In this document: piece by piece, positions 43,850-56,700 of the stretch | Layout of the letters: each line of letters starts with the position of its first letter | How positions within the stretch are numbered: position 1 is the first letter of the stretch | Assembly (NCBI RefSeq): GCF_000002425.4 | Contig: NC_037264.1 | Coordinates: forward strand, 16,861,391-16,925,390 | Direction of reading: 5' to 3' | DNA length: 64,000 nt | Source of the DNA: Physcomitrium patens | Lineage: Eukaryota > Streptophyta > Bryopsida > Funariales > Funariaceae | The notes under the pieces: generated by a model | What the model was told of the DNA's origin: nothing | What the model saw: only the letters and a program-made list of their open reading frames with translations | Database searches by the model: none | Made by a program: the position numbers and the translations under genes

Positions 43850-45550
43850 TATGGATATTAGATTCAATTTTGAGAATTTGCATGAAATTTAAAAGCAATT
43901 CAATAGTTCAAAAATAAGATATTGGCACTAGAAGTTTAGAATTTAGGTTAGAGTAGGAGGCCGCCTAATATCCAATTGGATTATATTGCATTTCTCTTAA
44001 TTGGTATGTGAGATCAATTTCATCTTTCTTGAACTTATTTCTAATTAAGATATTAAGAAGTGTACAAATTTTGAGTTCATATCAATAATTTGATCATTAG
44101 TTGTTGATGTTCTATTTTACTGTAAGATTTATTAAGAATTTATTTAAGATCTAAAATTTTCTTAGAGATTGATTTAGAATTTTTCTTGAATTTTTCTAGG
44201 GTTTGTCTAGGATTTAGGATTTTATTAGGATTTCATTAGGATTTGACCTCAAGTTTGACTAATGTTCAATTAAGATTTCAATTAAGATTTGACATAAAAT
44301 TTGGTTAAGATTCAATTAAGATTTTAATTAGGATTACATCAGAATTTCTATTTTTAATATTTATTTAAAATTATTATTATCTCTTTAAAGTTTTATTTTT
44401 ATATTTCTTTAAGATTTCTTCTTAATTTTCTTTGAGATTAAATCATGACTTTTTTATGTTTCTTTTGTGACTTCTTTTAAATTTATTTTCATAGATTAAA
44501 GTTTGATTCAATTTATTAGAGATTACTCAAAGTTTATTTAAGGCTCTATTAGACTTGGTAGAATTATTATTGTATTTTTATTTATCTTCCACAGCTAGGT
44601 ACCTGATGCATTTTTGAGCAAGAATATACGTAATAAAAGAATATAATCGAAATGAAGATACTTTAGAACAACATGTCTTTCCTCGAATAGATGGTAAGAT
44701 ACAATGTATTTGATATCACGACCTTAGAAGAGATTCTCAATGTTAGGTGATTTTATCAGAGATAGGAACAACTTCTAACAATGTTCCAAATGTTTCATTT
44801 GAAAGAAGTTATGAAGGCCTCAACAACGATCAAATAAGAGGGTGGTTTTGTAGCCTTGGTAAGAAATACTACTGATGGCTAAGAGGACCTATCAAAGATC
44901 TTTGAAGAAGAGAAAGATTAAAATATGTGGCAATCATAATTTGTTATATTTTGGATTTTCTCAACATATGATGCCTACTCTTTGTAGAATTTGTCTCTAA
45001 AAAGAGAGATAATATCACAAGCATATATGTTTATTCTAATAATTACCTATATGATTAAGTATAAGTATGTAAAAATATATTAATTTTATATTATCTTTTA
45101 GAGAAGTTTTTTAGAAGTTTCATAAATGTTGCCTTGATTTTATATGTATTTGCAATTAATTAATAGGTCAAAAACTTGATTAATAAATTAGCCACATATT
45201 ATACTTTTTTATAGCTTATTGAATAAGCTAACTATATCATACATATATAGAAAACTTGCTTTGTAAATTAAGATACATGTCTTGTAAAGTCAATACATGT
45301 TGGAGGTCTTATAGAACATCGCTACATAACTCCTAGTTAGATAATATATATGTATGCAAGAGTGAAGCCTTCTTTATTCTTGTCAATATCTTTCTATTTC
45401 TTAGTCTTATTTCAAGACTTTTTAGTCTTCTTGTCTATGGCAATAGCTATTATAGTTCAATATATTACCATCTATGAGTGATTTTTTAGGCTTTTCAAGT
45501 AATGCAAGAATGTATTAAGGTTTCTTTCTTTGAGATTCATGTCTTTAAGA

Positions 45551-46690
45551 CCTTAAGACTAAATTAACATTTATTAATGTGATTGTTATTATTCTTTTTT
45601 GCTCTATTTGTATATATATATATATTAATATCACATAAAAATTGACAAGACTTTAGTTACATTAAAAAATCAAATAAATTAAGTTCTTTTAAAAAAATTA
45701 AAATACTTTAAAAGAAAGAGTTTCTTTTTCAAAAAAAATGTAGTTGTAAAATAAGAAATCAATTCAAAGATGGATTATCTTTAAATCTTTAGATCGAATA
45801 GTATTTCTAAAAAATAAATTAAGATACTTATTTTATAAATAAATGCAAGGCTTTGTTAAAAACAAGAATTCTTGCCAATCTATTAAAAACAAAAATTTAA
45901 ATGACTAAAAAACCAAGATTCACATAAAAAAATATTTATTAAATTATAAACTAGAATAAATATAAGATTAAAAAGAATGCATCACCTAGATTGGTTTAAA
46001 ATTTGTATTTATATGATTAAAGTGCTTCTTATCTTATCATTTTATTTATAAAATAACAACTAGATTTTATAGAAGCTTATTAGATATTCTTTTAAAAGCT
46101 ATAGAATATCTAAGCAATATAAGTTGAAAAGATCAATTGCTTTTTTGATTTCCATTAAAATATTGTCGTTGTCTTCAACTCCTTAAAGAAGAGAATTTAT
46201 AAAAAACTTTTATTTATTTATTTATTTTTATTACTGTTGTGTTTATGACTCCCAGTGCCTCTTGTGCTTACACTTTTAGCAAAGAATGTGCACTACTTGC
46301 CTCTTCTAATGTAAGAGCCTAGTATTTATTTATTTATTTATTTATTTAATGCTTCTCTTTAACAACAAAGGTTTCTTGAGATAGTAATAAGAACTAGATC
46401 CTTTTATATCAATTCTTGGAACACCAATTTTCTTTACTTTGACACCACATGTTAAGAATTCTTCTCATTATTTCTAACACTCAACAACCACCTTCCATAT
46501 CTCATGCACCTGCTACATTTTTTCTCTACAAGTTTCAACCAGTCACTCGATTTTGCAGCACAACAACCAAATCTCTTATCTCAAATAACCAATCTAATAC
46601 TCATCAGCAACTCGTTACTTCTTGTGAGTGACTAACTTCCTCATTCTCACTAAGACATTCAAGCATAAAACTCAACCAAAACCTAACAAA
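45551..46690. other. AT-rich intergenic stretch
   Basis: No gene or element recognised. It holds an AT dinucleotide run near 45612-45626 and two (ATTT)n microsatellites, at about 46203-46228 and 46325-46350. It marks the border between the retrotransposon pile and the gene region. Confidence 0.7.
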
Positions 46691-46713
46691 CAACCACATG
46701 GGTCCCCCCTCGA

Positions 46714-46737
46714 AAAGAGAGAGAGAGTGAGAGAGAA
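46714..46737 (+). promoter_or_regulatory. GA-rich tract upstream of SNF2 gene
   Basis: The tract gagagagagtgagagagaag lies about 630 bp before the start codon. GA repeats are common in plant promoters and 5' leaders. Function is inferred only from position and composition. The transcription start is not determined. Confidence 0.35.
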
Positions 46738-47301
46738 GGTGGCTTCTTCACCATGAAGGCAAGCAAGCTCCCTCGTGACAAGATTCATTTGACCGGCATT
46801 GGCTCTCTTACTTTGTGACAAGCTTAGGGCATGGCAGTTGGGGGACGGAAGAGGGTTTACTGTTTCTCGTTCGGTGAAGGTCGCGTCTGAATTTCATCGC
46901 CCACTTGCCATGAAGGAGTTGAAGCTTGTTGGCAACTGCAGTTGTATGAATGGATGATATGCCCGTTTTGGGTATCTTTAGAATTGTCCGTTACTTTGTT
47001 CAGAGCGTTCGAAATTGCCAAGAGTGTGCAGCATGTAAGTTTCTAGTATCCATGGTCCGTTGATTCGGTACAACTCTGCTTTGCTTCGCGGCTGGCTAGC
47101 GAGTTTTATGCTTCTGACATTGCATCAATTTCAACGGATAATCGCTTGCATGGGCAAGACTAAATCTAAACTAGCTATGGAATCCTAATTTGTAAACGTT
47201 TTCGACTTTCTACCTGTTGGGGTATGAGGTGAGCACTCGCGGAACATAAAAGCATGGTGATATGAATTGATTAGGGTTTACGAAAGGACATCGATTTGTT
47301 C

Positions 47302-47361
47302 ATGGCATGGTTTATCAAGAGGAGGTTCAGCTTAAGTTATGAGTGCATGAGAGAATTGTAG
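47302..47361 (+). promoter_or_regulatory. Upstream ORFs in probable 5' leader of SNF2 gene
   Basis: An ATG at 47302 opens 19 codons ending in TAG at 47359-47361, four bases before the main ATG. A second short ORF (ATG AGT GCA TGA, 47339-47350) overlaps it in another frame. If the leader includes this stretch, initiation on the main ORF would require leaky scanning or reinitiation. Confidence 0.4.
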
Positions 47362-47365
47362 AAAC

Positions 47366-50300
47366 ATGTCCCTGAAAGCTTTCAAAGAGTCGCTAGACAT
47401 ATACAACGCTCGGTCAAGCAGTAGTCGAATTGTCTCTGCATCGCCTATGAAAGTTGGACAACAACGAAACATTGAGATTGAACCTGCTGTTGTTCGACAA
47501 CCTCTAAAAACAAGTCTTAGAGAACAATTTGCCGCCCTTGATGGCTTTCCGGAAACCCGTCTGCCATCAGTTTTCAGTGCATCCCCAAGTCGGCTTAATT
47601 CATGTCCACCACCACTAGCATTGCGGAATATTGAGCAACCAATTGCCGTTAAGTGTCAATCGGCGTCTACAGAGACCTCGGATTTGGGTTGTAAGAGGCC
47701 TTTATCGCACGGCATTGGTTTGCAGAAGTGCAATGGTGAGGTTGTGAAGTCTGAGGAGGATCTTGCAGAGATCGAGGATAGGTACACGCATATGCCAAAG
47801 CGCCGGAAAGTGGAAATCAACTACACTGAAGAAACAACTGTAGCAGAAGAGGATCTGACAATCCCTGATAGCGAGGCTGGATTGTTCATACAGTCGGAGA
47901 AGGAAGGGCTCTATGAACCCTTAGTACTGTGGCCACCCCCAGGAGAAGGCTCCTCGAGTGGGGTGGAAGATGGTAGGGTTGTGCAAGTTCCCGCCTCGAT
48001 CAATTCAAGGCTTCTTCCGCACCAGCGTGATGGTGTGAAGTTCCTCTATAATCTCTATAGAGAGGGTAGAGGTGGCATTCTTGGAGATGACATGTGAGTC
48101 TGGCTTTGCTCATCTTGCATCTTTGAACTATGGTGTAGTTTATTCTTGAGCAATATTGCTGCGTCTTGCATCACTTTGAGTAGGACGTTCCTCCTCACAT
48201 GCGGCAGCTTTTGTGTCTGTGGCAGGGGGCTAGGAAAAACAATTCAGACGATATCCTTCATTGCGGCACTTCTGCAACGAGACGGCGAAATTAGGGCCAT
48301 CCGTTCTTTGAGGCTGTTGCCGGAGAGTGGAGTTGACAAGGGTGTTGTCCCTTTTCACGAAGTATTTCTCATCCTGTGTCCCACGTCCGTGCTGCAAAAT
48401 TGGGAGCAGGAGTTTCAAGCATGGGGCTCCTTCAAGGTGGGGATCTATCATGGTGTGAATCGGGACGCCATCATGAAGAAAGTTCAGGCAGATGAGCTGG
48501 AGGTGTATGTATTAACCTGTCATGGAGTATGCTTGCATACTCAGGCATCTTCTCCCTTGTCATTTAATTTTTGACGTATTTGTCTTCTTTTCGTGGGAGG
48601 TTGATCTTATGGATTCATAGAGCAGGTGTTATTTTTCCAAGGATTTGCTAAACCTATTGTTGCCACGGCGCTGACACGGGATGGCAATGGACTCAGGTGC
48701 TATTGACAAGCCATGATATGTTTCGGTTGAATGTGACTACCCTTTGCGCAATCAAGTGGGACTGCGTTATTGTAGATGAAGCTCACCGGTTAAAAAATGA
48801 GAAATCTCAGCTTTATAAGGCTTGTTATCAAATAAAGACAAGGCGTCGGTACGGTCTAACAGGAACGATTATGCAAAATAAATACATTGAGCTTTTCAAT
48901 GTTTTCGATTGGGCTGCTCCCGGTTGCTTGGGTCCTCGCGAACACTTCTTGGAGTATTATGGAGAGCCTTTGAAGCAAGGTCAGCGTATTAGTGCACCAG
49001 AACGTTTCGTACGCATTGCTGAGGAACGCAAGCAGCATCTGGTAAACTTGATAACTAGATGGATGTCTGTAGTTTGTTTGTCTGCTCGACATCTGTGTTT
49101 GCTATTTTAGTGTTAAGTGTATTAAAGTTCTGACACTGAAGTCGCGTGCTAAAGTTGTCCCCTCGATTCTATTGCAGCTTGAGTAAGGTGTTTGAAATGC
49201 AATAAGCCCCATGCTCTCTTGTGCAGGTGAAAGTTCTTGGCCGTCATCTACTCCGTAGAACGAAACAAGAGACCATTGGTCATCTTATGCGAGGCAAAGC
49301 CGACAATGTGGTGTTCTGTAAGATGAGTGATTTACAGATTCAAGCGTACAGACGGTTGCTTCGAAGTCCTGATTTCCAGCTTCTTATCAGCAAGGACTTG
49401 CCATGTACCTGCGGCAGTCACTTAACTCGTGTAGAATGTTGCCATCGTACAGCTCCTGATGGGGTTATTTGGTCCTACTTGCACCGGGAAAACCCTGATG
49501 GTTGTGAATGTTGCCCTTTATGCATCGTTCTTCCATGCTTGATTAAGCTGCAGCAGGTAAGTGATCAGCTGTCGTTAGTTTCTTAAATGTTGCAAAACCT
49601 TGAAGTTCAGTGAAATCTGTAATCCTTAAGGACCTTGACGTAGATGACGTCAAATGCTCCTCCGGATAGCACATTGTTGCTCAAGTTGGCCATTCTCAAC
49701 TAGTCTGTGTGACTGGTTTGCAGGTGAGTAATCATCTCGAGTTGATCAAGCCTAGTTCAAAGGATGACCCAGAAAAGCAGAAGAAAGATGAGCAATTTGC
49801 TTCAGCTGCATTAGGCGAGGATGCAGTGCTGGTTGGCGGACTACAGCAGGATGAGAGCTTCATGGGAATGAGTGACGCTCAGCACTGCGGCAAAATGCGG
49901 GCTTTGGAGAAACTGCTTGAAACATGGCTTTCAAAAGCAGACAAGGTCCTCCTTTTCAGCTGTTCTGTAAAGTGAGTTATCTATGTTATTTTTAAATAAG
50001 TAAACGGAACTTATCCGCTTTTACATTATCGTGAACTTCTTTTTTGCTCATATTCATAGAGGTCCTTGGATCCCTAGAGTGTTACTCTGACGGTTTTGTA
50101 TGGATGGTGACCTTGTAGTAATCTTTTGGATTTCAGATGTTATCAATAGATAACAGCTGTATCTGAATAGAACCTGGTGTAGGCATCTTTCCCAGCCCTT
50201 GAATAGTTGTCAGTGTTTCCGCATTCTTTTCTATTGTAGGAAATGTAGTCTAATTGAGATTATTGGATTTTTTTTGCAGAATGTTGGATATTTTGGATAG

Positions 50301-52303
50301 GTTCTTAGTACGGAAAGCTTACAGCTTCTGCCGCCTTGATGGATCTACTCCGATGGGCGTTCGGCAGACTCTTGTAGACAGTTTCAATAACAGCCCTAGC
50401 AAGCAGGTACTTCTTTTCATTATTCATTATTCAGTAAGTTAGTTAGTTATTTTGTTATCATGTGTGTGTGTTTAGAAAGTTTCTGGGGACATTATTCTCA
50501 CTTACTGTAAATATTGGAGGGATGTGTACGTACAACATTGACTGGTAACATTGTAGCAATTCCAGAAGAACCCGAATCGTTGTACATTTTTTTGAGGCAC
50601 TTACCGAGGCCTTATGGGAGCATTAAATTTGCTTGATTCCACGTTCCCCGGATTCCTTGAATTCTGATCCCGATAATATGCTGACAGGAACGACTAGTTA
50701 TTTGGTGTAGTGAATTCACTGATTAGCGATGTATTCAATACGTAAGTGAGCATCTTTCAGTGGAACGATTTATTCTGATTCTCATGGCTTTTGTTTAATT
50801 TAGGTATTTTTGATCTCAACTCGGGCTGGTGGATTGGGACTCAACCTTGTCAGTGCCAACAGAGTGGTTATTTTCGATCCCAACTGGAACCCCGCTCAGG
50901 ATCTCCAGGCTCAAGATCGGTCATTCCGTTACGGACAACGACGGCATGTTACTGTGTACAGACTGCTAGCTGCAGGTTCAATAGAGGAGCTTGTTTATTC
51001 TCGTCAGATCTATAAGCAGCAACTTTTCAACATTGGTGTCAATGGCACATCGGAGAAGCGCTATTTTGAAGGTGTACAGGTATCTAAGTTTAGGTTCTTC
51101 TTTCTTTCTTGAAGCACCATCGTCAAATAAGATGATGGTTGACATCTTTTTTGTTATACACCTTGATTGTAAGGGAAAGAACACACTCTATTTGTCGGTT
51201 AAGTTAAATCCTAGACTATCTTGATTTGCTCTGCCACTTTCTAAGTTACGCAGTTTTAGAGGACGTTTCATCTGTGAATGGCTTGTCAAATGTTTCAGAA
51301 GCTGCAATATTTACACACATCTTACTTATATGTTCTCATGCGGATAATGCACAGGACTCTAAACTCTACAAGGGTGAGCTTTTTGGAATTAGCAATTTGT
51401 TTCGGGATCTTTTGGAGACAGTTTTCACTAGTGAAATTATCGAAAATCATGAAGAAAGACTCACAGGCATCCATCGAACCAGTTCTGAGCAATGTGCCAA
51501 ACAAGGACTCCTGGGCGAGCATGCTGTAAGCAGCAAACTTGAGATTGAAGACGACATTGAAAACAGCGAATTGTCGGCTCTTTCCCAAGAGCAAGATGGG
51601 ATTGAAGATGAGATTGAGTCCCCGAACGACACCCAAAGCTGTTCTGAAAGCCAATACGAGCATATCTTGAAAGATGCAGGTAAGTAACTCACAAGTTCAG
51701 CACAACGAATAATAATAAGGTCCACGTAGGACCTCTCTAATTTGTTCCCTCATCGTTACATGGTCCAAATGTGTGGGTTCTATATATTCAGATCACATTT
51801 CAACCCTTAGTTCTGTGTTTTCGTGGTCTATCTACTCATGAATGCGTAGTAGAGGGCTTTGGGATGTTGTGGGTCTTGCTTCTGACAGTTTGATATACGA
51901 TGATGAACTCCTCAATATGCTAAAATACTTTGCTCAGAAGGTGGGATTTTTTGAGATTCTTGCAGGTGTTCTTTACGCACATCGAAATGAGGAGGTAGTG
52001 AACCTTGGCGGAGCTGTGCAAAAGCACAAGAGACCAAAGACTAAAGAACAGATTTGTTCAATGAATGATCCGAAAACCTTGATACCCAGTTTTGTAGTTG
52101 ATGAACACCAACGCTTGGCAACACCTTCAACCTTGAAAATTCTATCAGAAAACGGCCAAGAAGATGATACTGTTGGGCAGAAAAGAAAGTATGAAGAAAT
52201 ATTCAAGTTAGAGGAAATGGATGAAACCACAAAATGGTTTCTGTCGGGAAGTTCACTCTGTCCAACTCAATCGATCGATTGTTGTAAAGCTGTTTTCAAA
52301 TAA
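47366..52303 (+). CDS. SNF2-family ATPase, Switch2 / ERCC6L2-like
   Basis: Nine exons: 47366-48093, 48226-48502, 48697-49041, 49227-49556, 49724-49971, 50280-50406, 50804-51079, 51355-51679 and about 51855-52303, giving 1034 residues. The start MSLKAFKES resembles plant Switch2 proteins. After a disordered first 210 residues come Walker A DDMGLGKT (241-248), [12 protein letters not shown] (291-302), DEAH (362-365), LTGT (389-392), a Cys-rich insert with nine Cys (510-554), STRAGG (690-695) and [11 protein letters not shown] (720-730). The C-terminal 250 residues are acidic and divergent. ERCC6L2 relatives are nuclear DNA translocases linked to DNA repair, and plant members are little studied. 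All motifs are intact. The last acceptor is uncertain: 51855 keeps frame with the strong donor at 51680, and 51850 would need a donor four bases later. Confidence 0.9.
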
Positions 52304-53783
52304 CTCCAGCAAGCTGCTGGGGATATCTCTTGAGGTTGGGTGTTTGGAGCAGAACAACTTCACAGTCGATTGCCAACCAAAAGAGTTTTTGTAAAATTTA
52401 GGGGTACAGAAGTTTTTTCCGACTCTGCATTTAAGTCTAGCATTTAAAGTCATTTAAAGTCATCAACACTTGAGTTTTGTATATATTGTATATATTCAAA
52501 TGAATTATGTTAAAAATCATCAGAAAGTTTGTAAAGCTCTTCAGGTACATTTTTCTGTTTTATTTTCTGTGAATTTTTAATGGAGTTGCAGTTCAATTTC
52601 TGTGCATTACTCCGTCCCTCTCTTGCTTGTGACTGAACGAGCTGCGGTCCTTCCAGAATCAAGACTTTAGTTACTCCAGAGTCTTAATTCTGGAAGAACC
52701 GCATTAAATAAATAAGTTGAGTCGTATCATCAAAATCTCGGTAAAACGGTTAAGCGTAATGACAATCTGCCAGAATTGGCATTGTTGTGAATTTCAAAAC
52801 TGGCATTACTCTAGTAAACTGGCAAATTGCAACAACAAACCGAAGACCATTATTACTTGTAAATGACAGCAAACATTATTGAGCGGATTTGTTAACATCT
52901 CACAATTGAAATGGTCATCCATTTTTTTTAAAGTTTTGATTCCTGACTTTTGTGACGGACACCAGCGTTCTATTTCGAATGTAGAAGCTGCCCATTTTTT
53001 ACGTGGTTGAAATAGATAAAACATAATGACATTGTCGGACTCATCGCACGGTCTTAAATGGCTGCCTCACAACATGTGACTGGCAGCTGCATCGATAATC
53101 TCAATTTTCGTCACTCCCAGGCGCGCAGGCGCCGGCTTCAATCGTTATGTAAAGACCGAGATTAGACTCACTATTCGAGTTGTACACTCTGCAGGAATCA
53201 ACTTTACACGTACTCTCGTGAGTCAAAAGGGCCATCAGCACTAAGTATTGAACCAACATCCTGATTTGCTCACAATCCGAAGTTGAGGCGGAAATCAAGC
53301 TCCAACTTGGATGGCTCCTCCAAACCTGGAACTGGTGCTCCTGTAGAATGTCAGATGCAGTGTGTCTCGAGGAGCATGTGAAGCAGAGGAAACAATGAAT
53401 GTTGGACGAAGAAGAACTGAAGCAGGAGAGGAAGTTTCTGGATGCGCTTATCGGCACACAATTTGATCGAAGCATTGTTCTCATGTGAGATTTTCCTGTT
53501 GTGGTTACCTGTAGGTTTGTGGCGGATCGAGGGATGAAGGTGGGTATGGCGGTTTGGATTTCCAGGAATTTTGCAGTGTTGGGTTTGAAGCTGCCGTAAT
53601 TGGTAGAGGTGAGCTCCGGCCTAAGTTCAGGTGCCTGACACTTCGTTCAAATTGGATTGACTGGCTGCTGCGTTTACTTTCGTGTAGGGGGAGAAATTCT
53701 CTCGAGGGAGGAATCGGATACATCCAGATGCAGTTACATTTCGCGGCTGACTTCTTGTTGGGTGAAGAATCTGACGACCTAAG
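52304..53783. other. Intergenic region between SNF2 and thioesterase genes
   Basis: Contains the probable 3' UTR of the SNF2 gene, a near-perfect foldback at 52643-52703, and a somewhat GC-richer part (53100-53780) that is probably the promoter and 5' leader of the thioesterase gene. A 127-codon minus-strand ORF (53101-53484) has no recognisable motif and is not called. Confidence 0.6.
52643..52703. repeat. Foldback (24-bp arms, 13-base loop)
   Basis: The left arm 52643-52666 and right arm 52680-52703 are reverse complements except at two positions. Both exceptions are C in the left arm facing A in the right, which would be G-U pairs in a minus-strand transcript. It lies about 340 bp after the SNF2 stop codon. 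It could be a small hairpin RNA gene, a foldback transposon remnant or a 3' processing structure. Confidence 0.6.
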
Positions 53784-56700
53784 ATGGGCTGCGTGGCCAT
53801 GGAAGTCTCCTCAAAGGACCTTCAGCTAGGTTCTCATATACTTCTCCTCTTTTATCCCTTATTTCTCACCTTGCAATCCTTCGCCGGATCGGTTCTACTG
53901 GTACAAAATTCTGAGTTGATGATTCAGTATCACGAATTCTGTACAGACAAATCGATTTTGAGCTTATTTATTCTTATTGGCTCGCTTAGGGGTCACTGGT
54001 ATGAATGAAACCTCTGTGGTGCAGTACTGAATATGCTGGGGTCGATACCATTCTTACAGCGGCTACCGGCAGAGTCGTTTCAGCAGATAACTCAAGTTTC
54101 TCAACTACAGCACTTCGGTAATAATCTTTTCACGAAACTTGATGGACTGATTACATGTAAATGACCTAAATCACTAATTTGCAAGACTGTGTTTAGATCC
54201 CATTCTGATTTGTTAAATTGTAAGTTTTGTAGGCTGAATTCTTTATTTGCACTTCATTAGAGAATGGGAAACTCGATGTCTGGTTGCAGAGAAAGGTGAG
54301 CCGATAGTTAAAGCAGGCGAAGCAGGTGAAGGACTGTATATTATTTGGAAGGGCGAGGTACGTAGAATTGTGAATGAGTTTTTGGTGATCAAATCTACTG
54401 TTTACTTTCTTTTTGTTGATTCAAAAAAATGTTATGTTGCCTCATGTGAAAGGATGTTAACAGTCAGACAAACTCTGGCTCTACCAAGCACAAATAGCTT
54501 CTACCCTCAATAAATCTTACGGCCCATCCAATGAACCTTCTCTTGACACGTCTGTACATGTCGATCTGTGTAGTCTGAAGTTTTAAGGATATTAGAGGAG
54601 ACCAAGGTGGAGCAACTTCCACCGGTTCTGAGGAAGGGCGATCAGTTTGGGCATGGTATGAATCCTCGTTGTCCTTGAAAACTTGACGTGATAATTCGAA
54701 AGAAAATGGCAGTATTGTGCAGCAGATTCAAAGTCCGATTTGAACCCCTCGTGCTCAAACTTGATCAAAACTTGCGGTGTAACAATCATTATGTATACTT
54801 TTATAACTCAGCTGAAACGGAGTGTTTTTGGGTTGGCAGCTTGTCTTGGACCAAGAAAGCAACTCCACAGTCACGATATAGTTGCTCGCTCAGAGGTACG
54901 ATCGCTAAAAACGATGTGTTTGTAGTTGATTCTCTAGGTTTCTATTTTAGGGTCAAATTTCATATTCTGTTATCTAACAGCTGTGTACTTATCATTTTTT
55001 AATTCCCGTCAGGTTTCGTGTATTATTATTCCACATTGCGAAGCTCAACTGCTTTCTCCAACATCGACATGGAGACATCACCCTGAAGAACTGACTTTAG
55101 TGGAATGTCTCTTACAGCTAGAATTTATAAAGGTGCGCTTGAGTGACAGTTTGTCGGTATGTAATAATGGATATTAGTACCAAGTTCTTTATGGGTGTGC
55201 GTTGGGCTGAAACCATGCACGGAAATTTAACTTACAATATGTCCACTTTGTCACCCAAGTCTATTCACACTTCCTGCTTATTTACTTCTGAACCAGGATG
55301 ATTTGTTTCGATTCAACCCCATGGCTGAGGCACCTTCATTTTGGAACAACATGTATGGAGGTCACATAGTAGGCCTGGTAAGTAATTCCCTAATCATTAG
55401 ACTGTAATCAAGGTGACTTTTGTACATGAAACTTAGCTGCTTCTCGTTTATATTTTTGAGCTCTCTGTGCATCTTTTCTCAAAGTGAGAGCTTATCCATG
55501 ATGTCAACTGGCTGGCATGAGTAGGCTTTAGGAGCTGCATGCAAGACGGTTGATCCTGCTCTTGTTGTCCACAGCCTTCATTCGTACTTTATCTACTCCG
55601 GGACTCCAAGTCGTATGTTTTTCTCTTGTTCCTCATTGCATATACTTATTGACAAGCCATGTTGGCGTGGGAGGGATTTAAAAACTTGTATGTTAAGCAT
55701 AGTAGAGCAGTTTATGGTTTTGATTTGAGGTTCTAATGAATCTTTACGTTTGACATGAAGTTAAACATATTACTCATGCAATGTAGTGGGTGATAGGGCT
55801 GAAAACTTGAACAAAGTTGATTGTTTCTAGATTTCCTGGTTGGTTCTTATTTGACGAGATTGAGATTTTTGCCAAAAATTATGTTGTTTCTCTGCAGTAC
55901 CTGTCAATTACAAGGTGGAGAGGATTCGGAATGGTCACACATTTGCAACGAGACATGTGCAAGCCATACAGAAAGGGAAAATAATCTTCGCCTTGTATGC
56001 ATCTTTTCAGGTAACTTCTACGTCTTGTTGGTGTTATTATAGGTTAGCCTTCATGGTCCGATAACTGAATACTTGTCTCCGGAAAAGATAAATATTTCTA
56101 TTCCATGATTTTTTTCTTCATCAAACATGACAAGCATTGCTACTCATCATCTCTTCTTCTTTTAAAAATTCATAGCTTTATTACACATTCCTCACACCAA
56201 AACATGCTTTTTAATGCAACACCGTGATTTGTTGTGCTTCAGCTGATCGTCTATGGCACTTTGAATTGTTCCAATGCTAGAATTTGCATCTCCTTTGCTT
56301 CTTACAAGTTCATTTTTCCTATTGCAGAGGGCAGAAAAGGGACTGGAGTATCAATATCCGATGCCTACTATGCCTACACCCAATGAGGTACGTATTCGAC
56401 TTTCATTATTAACCAATATAACTAGTAAACCTTCTGGCGTGTGTTTCAATATTCATTTACTGTTAATCTTCTTGTTTCTGTGCAAATCAACCTACCGAAA
56501 CCTCATATGTTGGGTACCCACTAGTTCATGTACTGATTGTGGTTGCAGCTTCCCACTTACGAGGACTTGCTGGGGCCGCTTTGCGATGACAAACGCTTGT
56601 CTAAGTGCAATTCCACATCCTTCATTTTTTACATGCTTTACAGCTATATTCCTCATTGTTGTGAGAAAATTGATCATTTTTGGCCTTTATGGCTAGCACC

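Larger units (their letters stand above)
43035..44640 (+). repeat. Solo LTR G2
   Basis: A 1606-bp insertion starting TGTTGTGATATAATATGACT. Its decayed end aligns base by base with the end of G1. The flanks acat/atat are the 4-bp TSD. It contains an A34 run and a T32 run. No internal genes were seen. Confidence 0.8.
42939..44971 (+). pseudogene. C ORF3 remnant split by G2
   Basis: Coding-like sequence 42939-43034 joins 44645-44971. Counting the 4-bp TSD once gives 96 + 327 = 423 nt, the same length as A and B ORF3. This agreement confirms both the ORF boundaries and the insertion model. The MEKQQLANSTQELSFVDL start and a tail resembling RWLRGPI are visible. Stops are present. Confidence 0.78.
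42325..45550 (+). mobile_element. Element C, right segment with 3' LTR
   Basis: Resumes C pol after element B. Remnants of the integrase end, SH3-like region and chromodomain lie at 42330-42810. ORF3 follows (42939-43034 and 44645-44971, split by solo LTR G2), and the 3' LTR is at 45013-45550 (start tatcacaagc, end gtctttaaga). The outer TSD cannot be checked because the left end of C is outside the window. Confidence 0.82.

Noticed and set aside
45551..46690. Search for a further gene between the element pile and the SNF2 gene
   Set aside because: Only short ORFs without motifs (for example 46449-46631), AT-rich composition and microsatellites were found.
51322..51725. Minus-strand ORFs of 113 and 92 codons
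   Set aside because: They are antisense shadows of SNF2 exon 8, where the plus frame keeps splice phases and the gene model.
53101..53484. 127-codon minus-strand ORF upstream of the thioesterase gene
   Set aside because: Ser/Cys-rich composition with no motif, no splice or promoter support, and it lies in the probable leader region of the neighbouring gene.
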